A DNA stretch of 64,000 nt from Sutcliffiella sp. FSL R7-0096 (GTDB lineage: Bacteria > Bacillota > Bacilli > Bacillales > Bacillaceae_I): contig NZ_CP152003.1 in the NCBI RefSeq assembly GCF_038595065.1, positions 3,328,001 to 3,392,000 of the forward strand, given 5' to 3'. Of this stretch, positions 35,528 through 46,848 are shown piece by piece. Made by a program: the position numbers and the translations under genes. Each line of letters begins with the position of its first letter. Position 1 is the first letter of the stretch. The notes beneath the pieces are model-generated. The model searched no databases, was not told where the DNA came from, and saw only the letters and a list, made by a program, of their open reading frames with translations.

Positions 35528-36418
35528 CTATTCAGAGTATGGATTGATGTGCACGAAAACATCCTGCACCTCTTTGTTTTCCATCAATTTGGCCTTTACC
35601 TGTTTGCCTATTAGATGGCCATCTTCCACTGTAATATAAGGGTCTACAGATATTTTCAGATCGATGATGACATAATGGCCATGCTCTCTTGCGTGCAGAC
35701 TGTCAAGCTTCATGACGCCTGGTACCGTCACGACAACCTCACGGAACTCCTCTGTATCCTCTTCATGCATCACATGATCCATCGTGTTATGGATGGATTC
35801 TGAACCCAACTGCCAAGATATTTTAATAATAAGAAGCGCAACGACAATTCCCGCAACCGGATCAAGATAGACAAGCCAGTCTACTCCAATATAACCGCCA
35901 AGTACCGCTCCGGCGATCCCGATTAAGGCAGCGATGGAAGAAAATACATCTGAACGATGTTCATACGCATTGACGATAATCGCATCACTCTTAATTCTTT
36001 TTCCCAAATTATACTTATATCGAAACATCGCCTCTTTGACAATGATGGAAATGACCACCGCATAGATTGCTAAGGCTTTTGGCGCTTCAATCGGTTCAAA
36101 GAAGGCTTGGAACGAAGATTTGCCAATTTCAAACCCTACAATGAGCAAAAGCACCGCAACGATGATTGCGGCAATATTTTCAGCCTTCCCATGACCATAT
36201 GGATGATCCTCATCTGGAGGTTGTTTTGCCGCTTTGAGCCCTATGTATACAGCCATTGACCCTGCCACATCAGAAGCAGAATGCACAGCATCCGCAACAA
36301 GCGCGCGACTGTTGGCCACCACCCCGACCCATCCTTTCAAAATTGCCAAGATGATGTTTCCGACCACACCTATCAATGCGGCAAACTCTGCTTTTTTAAA
36401 ACGTTCATTATGGTCCAT
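35528..36418 (-). CDS. Cation diffusion facilitator (CDF) metal efflux transporter
   Basis: A 296-residue CDF protein with six membrane segments: GVVGNIILAILKGWVGVVA, then the metal-site ALVADAVHSASDVAGS (D-x3-D type) and DEDHPYGHGKAENIAA, a second metal site EHRSDVFSS and a C-terminal cytosolic domain (VDPYITVEDGHLIGKQVKAK). CDF pumps export Zn, Mn, Fe or Co; the metal cannot be read here. The Bacillus relatives MneP/MneS export Mn. The start is ATG 36418 after AGAGGTG. It seems to be an addition relative to B. subtilis between recJ-yrvD and secDF. Confidence 0.9.
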   Translation of the reverse strand: MDHNERFKKAEFAALIGVVGNIILAILKGWVGVVANSRALVADAVHSASDVAGSMAVYIGLKAAKQPPDEDHPYGHGKAENIAAIIVAVLLLIVGFEIGKSSFQAFFEPIEAPKALAIYAVVISIIVKEAMFRYKYNLGKRIKSDAIIVNAYEHRSDVFSSIAALIGIAGAVLGGYIGVDWLVYLDPVAGIVVALLIIKISWQLGSESIHNTMDHVMHEEDTEEFREVVVTVPGVMKLDSLHAREHGHYVIIDLKISVDPYITVEDGHLIGKQVKAKLMENKEVQDVFVHINPYSE

Positions 36419-36483
36419 ACCGCACACCTCTTTCTAATCTCTTCTCCTATTGTACCCGAATTGAAGCAGAATCTCGGAAAAAA

Positions 36484-36524
36484 ATAAAAAAACGTCGCAA
36501 AGCAACCATATGCTTTGCGACGTC
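36484..36524 (-). terminator. Terminator after secDF
   Basis: ACGTCGCAAAGCA pairs with TGCTTTGCGACGT around a short loop, followed on the minus strand by TTTTTTTATTTTT. Confidence 0.92.
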
Positions 36525-36528
36525 TTAA

Positions 36529-38784
36529 TTATACCTCAGGTTCCGGATCTTCAACCGGTGCCTTTTTCGGTTTACTCAACTGCTTGTGCTTCCAAATCAA
36601 CCATAACTGCGCTGCGATGAACAAGGAAGAGTACGTACCAACGACTAATCCTACCAATAACGCAACAGAGAAGTTTGTGATAGACTCACTTCCAAAAATC
36701 AACAATGCGATAACTGCAATCAGTACTGTCCCCACTGTATTGATGGAGCGGACGAATGTCTGCTGTAGGCTGCGGTTGACCACTTCTGAAAGGTCATCAA
36801 AGGTTTTGACACGCTTTTTACGCTTCAGGTTTTCTCGTATCCTGTCAAAGGTGACGATTGTATCATTTATTGAATACCCGACAATGGTCAAGACAGCTGC
36901 AATGAAGGTGATATCAACCTCCAAGCGAACGAGGCTGAAGAATGCAACAATAAAGAATGCATCATGGAACAATGCCACAATCGCCGCTACTGCAAAGAGC
37001 CATTCAAATCGGATAGTCACATAAATGATAATCCCGATAGCCGCGATTAAAACCGCAAAGAATGCGTTCCGGGCGAGCTCCTGTCCTACGGTAGGAGATA
37101 CCGTGCTGACACTTGGTTCTGATCCGTACTTTCCTTCAATAAATTGCTTGATTTCCGCAATTTCCGTTTGGGTGAAGTCATCCACATAACGGGCAACTGC
37201 TATTTCATTATTCGTACCAGCCAAGACAACATCTTTTGGCTCATAGTCAATGGAGGCAAGCTCATCTGTAATTTCTTCAGCTGTCAAACGGTTGTCACTC
37301 ATGATTTCTACACGCGTTCCACTTGCAAAATCAATACCCAGGTTCAAACGGAAAGCTGCGAGAAGAATGATTCCAACTACAATCATCGCTCCTGAGAAAA
37401 GAAAGAACTTTTTGCGATGCTTTACAAAGTCCCAATTGGAGAAACGATTTGGTGGCTCTGTGTTCTCATCTGTCTTGTTAATATCCAGCATGTCTTCTTT
37501 TTTCACACCGAATAGATGTGGTTTATTGTTCATAAACCTGCTGCTTACCCATAAGCCGAGCAATAATCTTGTACCAAGTACCGCCGTTAGGAAGCTTAAC
37601 AAGATACTCACAATCAACATGGTAGCAAACCCTTTTACAGAACTTGTCCCATAGACAAACATGACACCTGCTGCAAGTAACGTTGTAATGTTTGCATCCA
37701 AAATGGTAGACAACGAGTTGCGGTTTCCTGCACGGAATGCGGACATCGCCGACCTTCCAAGCTTTAACTCCTCTTTGATCCGTTCATATGTGATGATATT
37801 GGCATCTACCGCCATCCCCACTCCTAAAATTAGGGCCGCAATTCCTGGAAGGGTAAGGACACCATTCATCAACTCAAACACTAATAGAATTAAGAAAATA
37901 TAAGCACTCAATGTCAAAACAGCTACTAATCCAGGCAAACGGTATGCTACAAGCATGAACAGCAGGATGGCACTAATACCGATCATCCCAGCAAGAACTG
38001 TTTTCTGAAGTGCTGTTTCTCCGAATTTTGCTCCAACAGAAGTGGAGTAGATCTCTTCCAACTCTACAGGAAGGGAACCGGCATTAAGCAACTCCGCAAG
38101 CTCCTTTGCCTCTTCAATGGAAAAGTTACCTGTAATCTGTACATTCGTATCATTGAAAACTCGATCTACGCCTGCAGCTGAAAGGTACTTGGGATCAGCC
38201 TTCCCCGCTTCTGCTTCATAGGAATCGACGCCTTCTTCAAAATCCAGCCAGATAACCATCAGGTTACGACCGGTACCAATACCCATGTCACGGACTTGAC
38301 GCGTCACTTCGGCAAACTCAGTAGCATCTTTCAATGTCAGTGCCACACTTGGACGGTTATTTGGATCGAACGATTGAGAAGCACCGTTTTCCGCCAAGGA
38401 AGACCCATCCATCAAGAGATTGTCATCAACGTCCCGGAAGGTCAGCTTGGCTTCTGTCGATAACAGTTCCCGAGCCCTTGACTGATCATCCACCCCGGCA
38501 AGCTGAACGCGGATCCTGTCCTCTCCCTCAATCTGGATATTCGGTTCGCTTACTCCAAGCACATTGACACGTTTATTTAACGCGCTGACGGTGCTTAGTA
38601 AAACATCCCTGTTAATTTCACTATCTTCATTGATTGGCGTAACCTCATAAAGAACTTCAAATCCTCCTTGAAGGTCAAGGCCAAGTTTAATGTCTTTTGT
38701 AATTAGGTTCGTAAACACTCCTATTGTGCTTCCGATTAAAATAAGAAGTAAAAAGAATGCAACGATCCGTCCTCTTTTGACCAT
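36529..38784 (-). CDS. secDF: Protein translocase subunit SecDF (fused)
   Basis: A 751-residue fused SecD-SecF that uses the proton-motive force to help pull secreted proteins across the membrane. The SecD half has KLGLDLQGGFEVLYEV after the first helix, a large exported P1 domain, and VGMAVDANIITYERIKEELK. The SecF half begins near residue 440 with FRLNLGIDFASGTRVEIM and has GYSINDTIVTFDRIRENLKR. About 12 membrane segments, as in B. subtilis SecDF. An AGGAGG site precedes the ATG. Confidence 0.96.
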   Translation of the reverse strand: MVKRGRIVAFFLLLILIGSTIGVFTNLITKDIKLGLDLQGGFEVLYEVTPINEDSEINRDVLLSTVSALNKRVNVLGVSEPNIQIEGEDRIRVQLAGVDDQSRARELLSTEAKLTFRDVDDNLLMDGSSLAENGASQSFDPNNRPSVALTLKDATEFAEVTRQVRDMGIGTGRNLMVIWLDFEEGVDSYEAEAGKADPKYLSAAGVDRVFNDTNVQITGNFSIEEAKELAELLNAGSLPVELEEIYSTSVGAKFGETALQKTVLAGMIGISAILLFMLVAYRLPGLVAVLTLSAYIFLILLVFELMNGVLTLPGIAALILGVGMAVDANIITYERIKEELKLGRSAMSAFRAGNRNSLSTILDANITTLLAAGVMFVYGTSSVKGFATMLIVSILLSFLTAVLGTRLLLGLWVSSRFMNNKPHLFGVKKEDMLDINKTDENTEPPNRFSNWDFVKHRKKFFLFSGAMIVVGIILLAAFRLNLGIDFASGTRVEIMSDNRLTAEEITDELASIDYEPKDVVLAGTNNEIAVARYVDDFTQTEIAEIKQFIEGKYGSEPSVSTVSPTVGQELARNAFFAVLIAAIGIIIYVTIRFEWLFAVAAIVALFHDAFFIVAFFSLVRLEVDITFIAAVLTIVGYSINDTIVTFDRIRENLKRKKRVKTFDDLSEVVNRSLQQTFVRSINTVGTVLIAVIALLIFGSESITNFSVALLVGLVVGTYSSLFIAAQLWLIWKHKQLSKPKKAPVEDPEPEV

Positions 38785-38972
38785 GCGTAAAAAATCCTCC
38801 TTCTGCTCTTACAATCGATGAAATGAAATTGTAGTATGGACAAGTGGCTAGCTTACATGCTTCACATTCCCAGTATGTATAATTATGTAAAATCGTTCAA
38901 TAAAAGCCGTTTTCATGCCATCATGTACCATTATGATTCATCCATTAATGACTGTCAATTTTTGCTGAAAAT

Positions 38973-39257
38973 TTAATCTTTTTGTGATGCAAAGTAGTTT
39001 GGTGCCTTATATGCTTCAATCGTGATGTAGCTCATATAGTCGGTGACCGATAAACTGTACACATCATTGACCAGCTCAAACAGCCTTTTCGTTTCTGGGC
39101 GCTTCCATTTCTTTTTTGTCAAGCATTCCCACAGTTCATCTTCTGATACGGTATCATATCCGAATAACTGAAATTCCTCCAGTTTACTTTGTAGAACTGG
39201 CCCCAACTCGTACCGGAAAAGATCATAAGCATGCTGTGCATCGGTTTCCTTCTTCAT
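38973..39257 (-). CDS. comN: Post-transcriptional regulator ComN
   Basis: A 94-residue small acidic protein (DAQHAYDLFRYELGPVLQSK, DELWECLTKKKWKRPETKRL) matching ComN/YrzD, which in B. subtilis raises comE mRNA levels and is recruited to septa by DivIVA. It is divergent from spoVB and upstream of secDF, the B. subtilis position. Between it and secDF (38785-38972) I see no other feature. Confidence 0.88.
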   Translation of the reverse strand: MKKETDAQHAYDLFRYELGPVLQSKLEEFQLFGYDTVSEDELWECLTKKKWKRPETKRLFELVNDVYSLSVTDYMSYITIEAYKAPNYFASQKD

Positions 39258-39429
39258 TGTTCATTGAACCCCCATTCAATTCACTCTCTGATTCGTTACG
39301 TATGCTTTAATCGGATAACCTTCTTTCCCTCTTCCATGCACCTTCATAATACTTGTCATGCTTGGCCTACTCCACTGCATATAGATAATTGTATATGAAA
39401 TCTCCGTAATTGAGAAGGCAGGGAATCAC

Positions 39430-40986
39430 ATGACAAAGCAAACATTTCTTAAAGGGACATTAATATTGATTGTTGCAGGACTTATTACGCGCGTACTAGG
39501 TTTTGTGAATCGAATTGTGGTGGCAAGATTTATCGGGGAAGAAGGCGTGGGACTATATATGATGGCCGTTCCAACCCTTGTCCTGACCATCACCATTACG
39601 CAGCTTGGGTTACCTGTTGCCATTTCTAAGTTGGTGGCAGAAGCCGAGGCCCAGGGTAATCATCGTAAAATAAAAAAAATACTGGTCGTTTCCCTGGCAA
39701 CAACCGGAGCACTCAGCCTTGTCTTCACTCCCGCCATGATTCTCCTCGCTCCGTACCTGTCCAACCACCTGTTCACAGACCCAAGAACCTATTATCCTTT
39801 AATGGCCATAGCGCCGGTAGTGCCGATCATTGCCATTTCCTCTGTATTGCGAGGATACTTCCAAGGCAGACAGAACATGAAACCATCGGCCATTTCACAG
39901 GTCATCGAGCAAGTTGTAAGAATATCATTGGTAGCAGCCTGTACAAAAGCATTACTACCCTATGGCATCGAATACGCCGCAGCAGGTGCCATGCTATCTG
40001 CTGTCGTCGGTGAGCTGATGTCTTTACTGTACATGTTATTCGTTTTTAAAAACAAAAAGGCGTTCCGCTTGCGTGCAAAATTCTTTAATTACGTTGGGGA
40101 AGGAAAGGAAACCTTCAGGGATCTGATGAGAATCGCCCTACCTACAACCGGAAGCAGGATGATCGGGTCCATCGCCTGGTTTTTTGAGCCGATAGTCGTC
40201 GCACAAAGCTTGGCTATCGCAGGTGTCGCAACCGCCATGGCCACCAAGCAATACGGGGAACTGGTAGGCTTTGCCCTGCCGCTCATGATGTTACCATCCT
40301 TTATTACTTATTCCTTATCCACCGCCCTTGTTCCTGCCATAAGTGAAGCAGCTGCCAAAAAAAATAGCATCCTCATTGAGCATCGCCTACAGCAAGCACT
40401 GAGACTTTCCTTTGTAACTGGCGGTCTTGCCGTCGTACTCCTTTTTGTTTATGCAGAGCCAATCATGCTACTGATGTATGGCAGCAGCAAAGCAGCTATC
40501 TATATTAAAGTGATGGCACCATTCTTTTTGTTCTATTACTTCCAGGGACCCCTCCAGGCAACCCTTCAGGCACTCGACCTTGCAAAGGCAGCCATGATTA
40601 ACAGCTTTATCGGTGCGGCAGTAAAGACGGCGGTCATCTTCATTCTGGCGAGTAAGCCCGCATTTGGAATCATGGGGGCAGCACTCGGGATCGTCATCGG
40701 CATGATGCTCGTCACCTTGTTGCATATGGCAACCATCATGAAGGTCCTCTCCTACTCGCTTTATGTGCGAGATTATATCAAGAGCTTTATTACGATGGGT
40801 GTGTGTGTAGCATTTGGTTTGTGGATGCATGACCATCTCTGGCTAAGCCTTGGAGTTGGACAACGGAGCGGGCTGATGATTTTGCTGACCTGCCTATTAT
40901 ATTTGTTGTTATTGCTGATTTTCGGCCTAGTTAAAAGAGATGAGCTCGCCAGGCTACCATTTTTGAAGAAATGGCTGGCGAGGTGA
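39430..40986 (+). CDS. spoVB: Stage V sporulation protein B (SpoVB), MurJ/MATE-like
   Basis: A 518-residue polysaccharide-transporter family protein with about 14 membrane segments. It starts MTKQTFLKGTLILIVAGLIT and contains FVNRIVVARFIGEEGVGLYM and LRGYFQGRQNMKPSAISQVI. SpoVB is needed for cortex synthesis and is a candidate lipid II flippase of the engulfed forespore. An AAGGCAGGGA site lies before the ATG. Sporulation control is expected, but no clear sigma-E promoter was found. Confidence 0.93.
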   Translation: MTKQTFLKGTLILIVAGLITRVLGFVNRIVVARFIGEEGVGLYMMAVPTLVLTITITQLGLPVAISKLVAEAEAQGNHRKIKKILVVSLATTGALSLVFTPAMILLAPYLSNHLFTDPRTYYPLMAIAPVVPIIAISSVLRGYFQGRQNMKPSAISQVIEQVVRISLVAACTKALLPYGIEYAAAGAMLSAVVGELMSLLYMLFVFKNKKAFRLRAKFFNYVGEGKETFRDLMRIALPTTGSRMIGSIAWFFEPIVVAQSLAIAGVATAMATKQYGELVGFALPLMMLPSFITYSLSTALVPAISEAAAKKNSILIEHRLQQALRLSFVTGGLAVVLLFVYAEPIMLLMYGSSKAAIYIKVMAPFFLFYYFQGPLQATLQALDLAKAAMINSFIGAAVKTAVIFILASKPAFGIMGAALGIVIGMMLVTLLHMATIMKVLSYSLYVRDYIKSFITMGVCVAFGLWMHDHLWLSLGVGQRSGLMILLTCLLYLLLLLIFGLVKRDELARLPFLKKWLAR

Positions 40987-41018
40987 ATAGGAGTTTTTAT
41001 CATGGAATTGATTTTGGG

Positions 41019-41050
41019 GAATCCGGCTTTTGGGCAGGATTCTCTTTTAT
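41019..41050 (+). terminator. Probable terminator after spoVB
   Basis: GAATCC, a 12-base loop, GGATTC and TCTTTTATTTT lie 30 bp after the spoVB stop codon. Confidence 0.55.
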
Positions 41051-41259
41051 TTTGACGGGAACTCGCGGGGGCCATAAGAGGGGGCTTGGCTTTGAGGTGA
41101 GCCTGAGTTGGGCGACTTTAGGTATTTTCAGCGTTCGCCCGATTGTACTTTGCTTTCGTCCATAATGTTGAATTTCCGCCCGTTTACAAAAGGGAGATCT
41201 AATTCAAAGAAGCGATACCCTCCGCTTTTTTAACCAACCCCCCATCTCCCCCATATCTG

Positions 41260-41934
41260 CTATTCATCCTTTAGATCGATAAAAAACACACCTTTATCAT
41301 AGCTACAGAAGGAAATGTTCTTAAGATCCTTGTACCCAAGGGATCTTAATTGCTGCCTAAGCCAAAGGTTTGTTTTGTTGATCTGTTTAAGGTGATCTTC
41401 TTGTATGGTTCCGTCCATTATGAGAGGGAGATTTAAAGTACCTTCTTCCTCCTGTTGGTCTTCCACGGACGTTCCTTCCTCTTTCTTTTTCTCAAAAACA
41501 GACAGCTTTCCGGAAGGTTCGAGAATGGCAAACTCTACATCTGCCACATTTTTCACATTTTTATCTCTAAGCTGAACAAGCAGGTCGTCAAAGTTATAGC
41601 GTTGCTTTTTCATCATGTTTTCATCGATTTTCCCATTGTTGATGATGACACTTGGTTTTCCGTCGATGACATCCCTGATCCGCTGGCTTTTCAAGGAAAC
41701 ATATGCGAGGAGTATTTGTATCCCCATCAGTAAGAACATCGGCAACATAGAATGACTAAGCGGGTCCTTTGGGTTTTCTATAGCCACCACTGCCATTTCG
41801 GCAATCATGATGAAGACGACAAGATCTAAGACACTCAGTTCACCAATTTCCCGCTTGCCCATGACACGAAAGATAATGAGGATGATAATATAAAGAAAAA
41901 TGGTCCTGCCTATTATCAGTATGTAATCTTCCAT
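41260..41934 (-). CDS. yrbG: DUF421 membrane protein (YrbG/YetF family)
   Basis: A 224-residue protein with three N-terminal membrane segments (IILIIFRVMGKREIGELSVL between them is the family signature) and a cytosolic DUF421 domain containing GKPSVIINNGKIDENMMKKQ and VEFAILEPSGKLSVFEKK. The YetF group occurs widely in spore formers, and some members act in germination or stress resistance. The start is the third of three adjacent ATGs (41934), six bases from AGGGGGA. The location next to spoVB matches yrbG. Confidence 0.87.
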   Translation of the reverse strand: MEDYILIIGRTIFLYIIILIIFRVMGKREIGELSVLDLVVFIMIAEMAVVAIENPKDPLSHSMLPMFLLMGIQILLAYVSLKSQRIRDVIDGKPSVIINNGKIDENMMKKQRYNFDDLLVQLRDKNVKNVADVEFAILEPSGKLSVFEKKKEEGTSVEDQQEEEGTLNLPLIMDGTIQEDHLKQINKTNLWLRQQLRSLGYKDLKNISFCSYDKGVFFIDLKDE

Positions 41935-42139
41935 CATCATTCCCCCTAGACTCACCATAATTAAGCATGATTACTTCTAGTCTTAAACAAAGATGGTTTT
42001 TTCATGACATGAAGTCTTTACCAAATTCCGTAGTAACTCCCAGTAAGGCCACTCGTAGAAAATATTTATATTCTATTTGTTTCAACTCGTGAATATGCTT
42101 GTATTACTTAGCATGTACCAAGAAAGGGGAAGAATCCAG

Positions 42140-42529
42140 ATGGAATCAAAACGACTTGGATTGGCCATCATGTATGGTCTGATCACCGTTTTTATGTTCG
42201 CGATAGGAATCAGTCTTTTATTTTCATTACTCTTACGTTTCACCTCTCTGCAGGAAACCAGTGTCGCCTGGATTATTGTGACATTATCTTTCATCACACT
42301 TTTCATCGGAGGCTTTGTGTCTGGAGGGAAAGGAAAGGAAAAGGGGTGGTTGCTTGGGGGAGCAACTGGGGGAGCGTACACGCTGGTCATCTTCCTTTTT
42401 CAGTATTTAGGAAACGACTCCTTATTCACCCTACACCAACTACTATTCCATCTTGGGTTTATTGGGACAGCCGCCCTTGGGGGAATTATCGGGGTGAACC
42501 TGAGCGGGGGATATGTGTCCAAAGCATAA
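42140..42529 (+). CDS. yrzE: TIGR04086 family membrane protein YrzE
   Basis: A 129-residue protein with four membrane segments (GLITVFMFAIGISLLFSLLL, VAWIIVTLSFITLFIGGFVS, GATGGAYTLVIFLFQYL and a last GTAALGGIIGVNL). The FIGGFVSGGKGKEKGWLLGG loop is typical of the TIGR04086/YrzE family of unknown function. The start is ATG 42140 after AAAGGGGAAG. The order yrbG, yrzE, yajC is as in B. subtilis. Confidence 0.82.
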   Translation: MESKRLGLAIMYGLITVFMFAIGISLLFSLLLRFTSLQETSVAWIIVTLSFITLFIGGFVSGGKGKEKGWLLGGATGGAYTLVIFLFQYLGNDSLFTLHQLLFHLGFIGTAALGGIIGVNLSGGYVSKA

Positions 42530-42546
42530 CTATGTTTACTGCATGA

Positions 42547-42581
42547 AAAAAGAGCATGGTCCCAAGGGATTCATGCTCTTA
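42547..42581. terminator. Bidirectional terminator between yrzE and yajC
   Basis: AAGAGCATG, a loop with CCCAAGGG and CATGCTCTT, with A-rich and T-rich edges, between convergent genes. Confidence 0.82.
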
Positions 42582-42589
42582 CTTGTACA

Positions 42590-42853
42590 TTAGTCTTGAA
42601 CTACATCTCTAACCGCTTGGCGGTCGTATGTAAGACGAGATCCGTCTCCTGCTTTGATGACGATTTTGTCCTCATCCAATGCATCCACGATACCGTGTAA
42701 TCCACCGATTGTAACAACCTTGTCCCCTTTTTGCAGGTTTGTCTGCATGTTACGTACTTGCTTTTGACGCTTTTGTTGTGGGCGAATTAACAAGAAGTAG
42801 AAAATAGCAAACATTAATACTAAAGGTAAAATAGCACCAGCCATTCCATCCAT
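42590..42853 (-). CDS. yajC: Preprotein translocase subunit YajC
   Basis: An 87-residue protein with one N-terminal membrane helix (ILPLVLMFAIFYFLLIRPQQ) and the conserved RPQQKRQKQ and GDKVVTIGGLHGIVDAL motifs. YajC associates with the SecDF complex. It follows tgt by 44 bp and ends the queA-tgt-yajC run (yrbF in B. subtilis). Confidence 0.94.
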   Translation of the reverse strand: MDGMAGAILPLVLMFAIFYFLLIRPQQKRQKQVRNMQTNLQKGDKVVTIGGLHGIVDALDEDKIVIKAGDGSRLTYDRQAVRDVVQD

Positions 42854-42897
42854 GTTGTAACGCCTCCTTTCTCACTAGTCATGTATGGGAAGAGATT

Positions 42898-44079
<1,182 letters not shown>

Positions 44080-44084
44080 TTAAC

Positions 44085-44272
44085 TCATGTAGATTTCCGT
44101 TTCGGGTGTTCGCTAATCCAGAGGAGGTGCTTGAGCCTCCTCTGCTTCGCCTGTGGGTCCCAAGCTACCGTTTCCCCCACAGGACAAGGAAGGCTTCGGA
44201 GCGATTCATCCCACGAAGAAAATGCGTTAGCATTTTCGAGGAGTCTCACACCCTGCACTTCAATCTACAGGT
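44085..44272. repeat. Dispersed repeat, copy 6 (long subtype)
   Basis: It has ends TGTAGATTTCCG and CAATCTACA, with internal TTGAGCCTCCTC, GGGTCCCAAGCTACCG, CCCACAGGACAAGG and the hairpin GAAAATGCGTTAGCATTTTC. It is closely like copy 3 at 15.1 kb and splits queA from tgt. Confidence 0.82.
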
Positions 44273-44308
44273 AAGCCATCATTACAAAGAAACAGCCTCT
44301 TTCAATTT

Positions 44309-45337
44309 TTAAAGTATCAGCATGGCATCGCCAAAACTGAAGAAGCGGTATCTTTGGTTGACTGCTTCTTCGTAGGCGTGCATGACATTTTCACGACCTG
44401 CAAGTGCGCTGACAAGCATGATCAAGGTTGATTTTGGCAAGTGGAAGTTTGTTATCATACCGTCAATGGCAGCAAACCTATAACCTGGGTATATGAATAT
44501 GTTTGTCCAACCGCTCGCCTCTTTAAACTCACCATGATCACGTGCGATGGTTTCTAGCGTCCGCGTGGAAGTGGTCCCCACCGTGATGATTCTTCCCCCG
44601 TTGCTACGCACATCATTCAAAAGTCTTGCAGTACCTTCTGACATCTGATAAAACTCTGCATGCATATCATGCTCTTCTACGGAATCCACACTCACAGGGC
44701 GGAATGTCCCAAGTCCTACGTGAAGGGTAATGAAAGCGGTATGTACCCCTTTATCCTTCAATGCTGCTAGTAGTTCTTCTGTAAAATGCAGACCAGCAGT
44801 CGGAGCTGCAGCTGAACCTGTTTCTCTTGCAAAAACAGTCTGATAACGGTCACGGTCCTCTAATTGTTCCTTGATATATGGAGGAAGTGGCATTTCACCT
44901 AGACTGTCTAACACTTCGTAAAAGATACCTTCATAGCGGAAATCGAGCTTTCTGCCACCATGCTCGCTTTCACCGGTACATACTGCAGTCAGCCTTCCGT
45001 CACCGAAGGACACCACAGTGCCTTCTTTTACTCGTTTGGCAGGCTTGATGAGGGTTTCCCATGTGTCGCCTTCAAGCTGCTTTAATAAAAGTACCTCAAT
45101 CTTTGCTCCGGTTTCACTTTTCACACCAAAAAGTCGAGCCGGCAATACCCTTGTATCATTTAATACGAGGCAATCGCCTTCATTGACGTACTCCAATATG
45201 GATCGGAAAGAGGGTTCATGTGTAAGTTTTCCTGTTTCCTTGTTCAGCACCATTAGGCGTGAGGCTTCTCTTTGTTCAAGTGGGGTTTGTGCTATCAGTT
45301 CTTCTGGTAAGTGGAAATCAAATAAATCTATCTTCAT
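44309..45337 (-). CDS. queA: S-adenosylmethionine:tRNA ribosyltransferase-isomerase
   Basis: A 342-residue enzyme that moves a ribosyl group from SAM to preQ1-tRNA to make epoxyqueuosine. Family motifs include [20 protein letters not shown] at the start, the [16 protein letters not shown] and [20 protein letters not shown] regions. Length matches. Dispersed repeats lie on both sides (44.1 and 45.4 kb). Confidence 0.96.
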   Translation of the reverse strand: MKIDLFDFHLPEELIAQTPLEQREASRLMVLNKETGKLTHEPSFRSILEYVNEGDCLVLNDTRVLPARLFGVKSETGAKIEVLLLKQLEGDTWETLIKPAKRVKEGTVVSFGDGRLTAVCTGESEHGGRKLDFRYEGIFYEVLDSLGEMPLPPYIKEQLEDRDRYQTVFARETGSAAAPTAGLHFTEELLAALKDKGVHTAFITLHVGLGTFRPVSVDSVEEHDMHAEFYQMSEGTARLLNDVRSNGGRIITVGTTSTRTLETIARDHGEFKEASGWTNIFIYPGYRFAAIDGMITNFHLPKSTLIMLVSALAGRENVMHAYEEAVNQRYRFFSFGDAMLIL

Positions 45338-45377
45338 ACTGTCACCTTTTCTTGTTTGCTATCTTTGTATCTCGTTA

Positions 45378-45513
45378 ACTCCTGTATCCTTGCGTTCCAG
45401 GGGTTCGCTTACCCAGAGTGGCATGTGCTTGAGCCTCTCACAACGCTTCAGGGGGTCCCAACCTACCGCTATCTCCGCAGGAGTCTCACACCTTGCACTT
45501 TAGTCTACAGGTA
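45378..45513. repeat. Dispersed repeat, copy 7
   Basis: It contains CTTGAGCCTCTCAC, GGGGGTCCCAACCTACCG, GCAGGAGTCTCACACCTTGC and ACTTTAGTCTACAGG, the same right end as copy 6, but without the GAAAATGCG hairpin block. It lies between yrzS and queA. Confidence 0.78.
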
Positions 45514-45523
45514 GAATCTTTTT

Positions 45524-45721
45524 TCACCTAAAGCGACCAATAAAATAAAACACCAGACTGAGTACGATGCTGATGATGATGGAGGTTACGATAGGGAAGA
45601 AGAATGTCATATTCCCTTTTTTCACAACGATGTCTCCCGGTATCTTGCCGACGACTTGCCAGAGCAATCCTACAATTAAAAGTACCGCTCCAACTACCAT
45701 CAGCATTTTAGGCAGTTCCAT
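45524..45721 (-). CDS. yrzS: DUF2905 membrane protein YrzS
   Basis: A 65-residue protein with two hydrophobic helices (LMVVGAVLLIVGLLWQVVG and TFFFPIVTSIIISIVLSLVF) around the conserved KIPGDIVVKKGN loop of the DUF2905 family. The function is unknown. Its ATG overlaps the ruvB stop codon by one base, so it is translationally coupled to ruvB, as in other Bacillus. Confidence 0.85.
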   Translation of the reverse strand: MELPKMLMVVGAVLLIVGLLWQVVGKIPGDIVVKKGNMTFFFPIVTSIIISIVLSLVFYFIGRFR

Positions 45722-46725
45722 TATTCTTTTGGCACCTCCATATTGAAGTGTCGATAGACTAGGTCTGTTACAACGCGACCTCGTGGGGTTCGTTGAAGAA
45801 ATCCGATTTGAAGAAGGTATGGTTCATAAACATCCTCAATGGTGTGGGATTCCTCACCGATAGTAGCGGCAATGGTGTCCACCCCTACAGGTCCCCCCCG
45901 GAACTTTTCGATGATTCCCATCAACAGTTTATGGTCGATATGGTCGAGTCCGAGTTTATCCACCTGCAAGCGATCAAGCGCCTCTTTTGCAAGGGACGCA
46001 CTAATGGTATCTTTTCCTAATACCTGCGCAAAATCCCTGACACGACGTAGAAGACGGTTGGCGATTCGCGGCGTTCCCCTCGCTCTTCTGCTTATTTCTG
46101 TTGCCGCATCCTGTTCTAAGCCTATCTCCAAAATCTGGGCGGTGCGGAGGCAAATCTCGGTAAGCTGTGCTTCGTTATAGTATTCTAATCTGCTAAGGAC
46201 GCCAAAGCGGTCTCTTAGCGGTGCCGTCAGTAAGCCGACCCTTGTGGTAGCGCCAACAAGTGTGAAAGGAGGAAGATCCAAACGGACAGATTTTGAGGTT
46301 GGGCCTTTTCCAATCACTATATCCAAGCAGTAATCCTCCATTGCTGGATAAAGGACCTCCTCTATGGAGCGATGAAGGCGGTGAATTTCATCAATAAACA
46401 ACACATCTCCAGGCTCAAGGGCAGAAAGGATGGCAGCCAAATCACCTGGGCGTTCAATCGCAGGGCCTGCAGTCGTGCGGAGCTGGACCCCCATTTCATT
46501 GGCGATGATCGCAGCAAGCGTCGTTTTACCGAGTCCTGGCGGGCCATAAAGCAGAACATGATCCAACGTTTCCTGGCGCATTTTTGCCGCTTGGATAAAT
46601 ACTTCCAGGTTTTCCTTCACTTTATCTTGACCTATGTACTGCTGAAGCGTCTGTGGTCGTAAGCTGTATTCCAAGGAATGCTCTTCTAGAGTAGCATCTT
46701 GTGAAACCATGCGGTCATCCATCAT
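45721..46725 (-). CDS. ruvB: Holliday junction branch migration helicase RuvB
   Basis: A 334-residue AAA+ motor, the same length as B. subtilis RuvB. Walker A is in [14 protein letters not shown], Walker B in [12 protein letters not shown], the arginine-finger [18 protein letters not shown] follows, and the C-terminal winged helix ends at [14 protein letters not shown]. The start is ATG 46723-46725 after AAGGGGG; the longer frame to 46818 is unsupported. RuvA is encoded just upstream. Confidence 0.96.
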   Translation of the reverse strand: MMDDRMVSQDATLEEHSLEYSLRPQTLQQYIGQDKVKENLEVFIQAAKMRQETLDHVLLYGPPGLGKTTLAAIIANEMGVQLRTTAGPAIERPGDLAAILSALEPGDVLFIDEIHRLHRSIEEVLYPAMEDYCLDIVIGKGPTSKSVRLDLPPFTLVGATTRVGLLTAPLRDRFGVLSRLEYYNEAQLTEICLRTAQILEIGLEQDAATEISRRARGTPRIANRLLRRVRDFAQVLGKDTISASLAKEALDRLQVDKLGLDHIDHKLLMGIIEKFRGGPVGVDTIAATIGEESHTIEDVYEPYLLQIGFLQRTPRGRVVTDLVYRHFNMEVPKE

Positions 46726-46848
46726 TGGGTTCCCCCTTTCCGGGACAGAATAGTCCCCCATATAAATATACTTCCTAAGAAAACGTCGCTGTTGATTTCC
46801 TCCCTGTACTACATTCAACAGCTTAATTAACTAATGATGCAACAGAGA

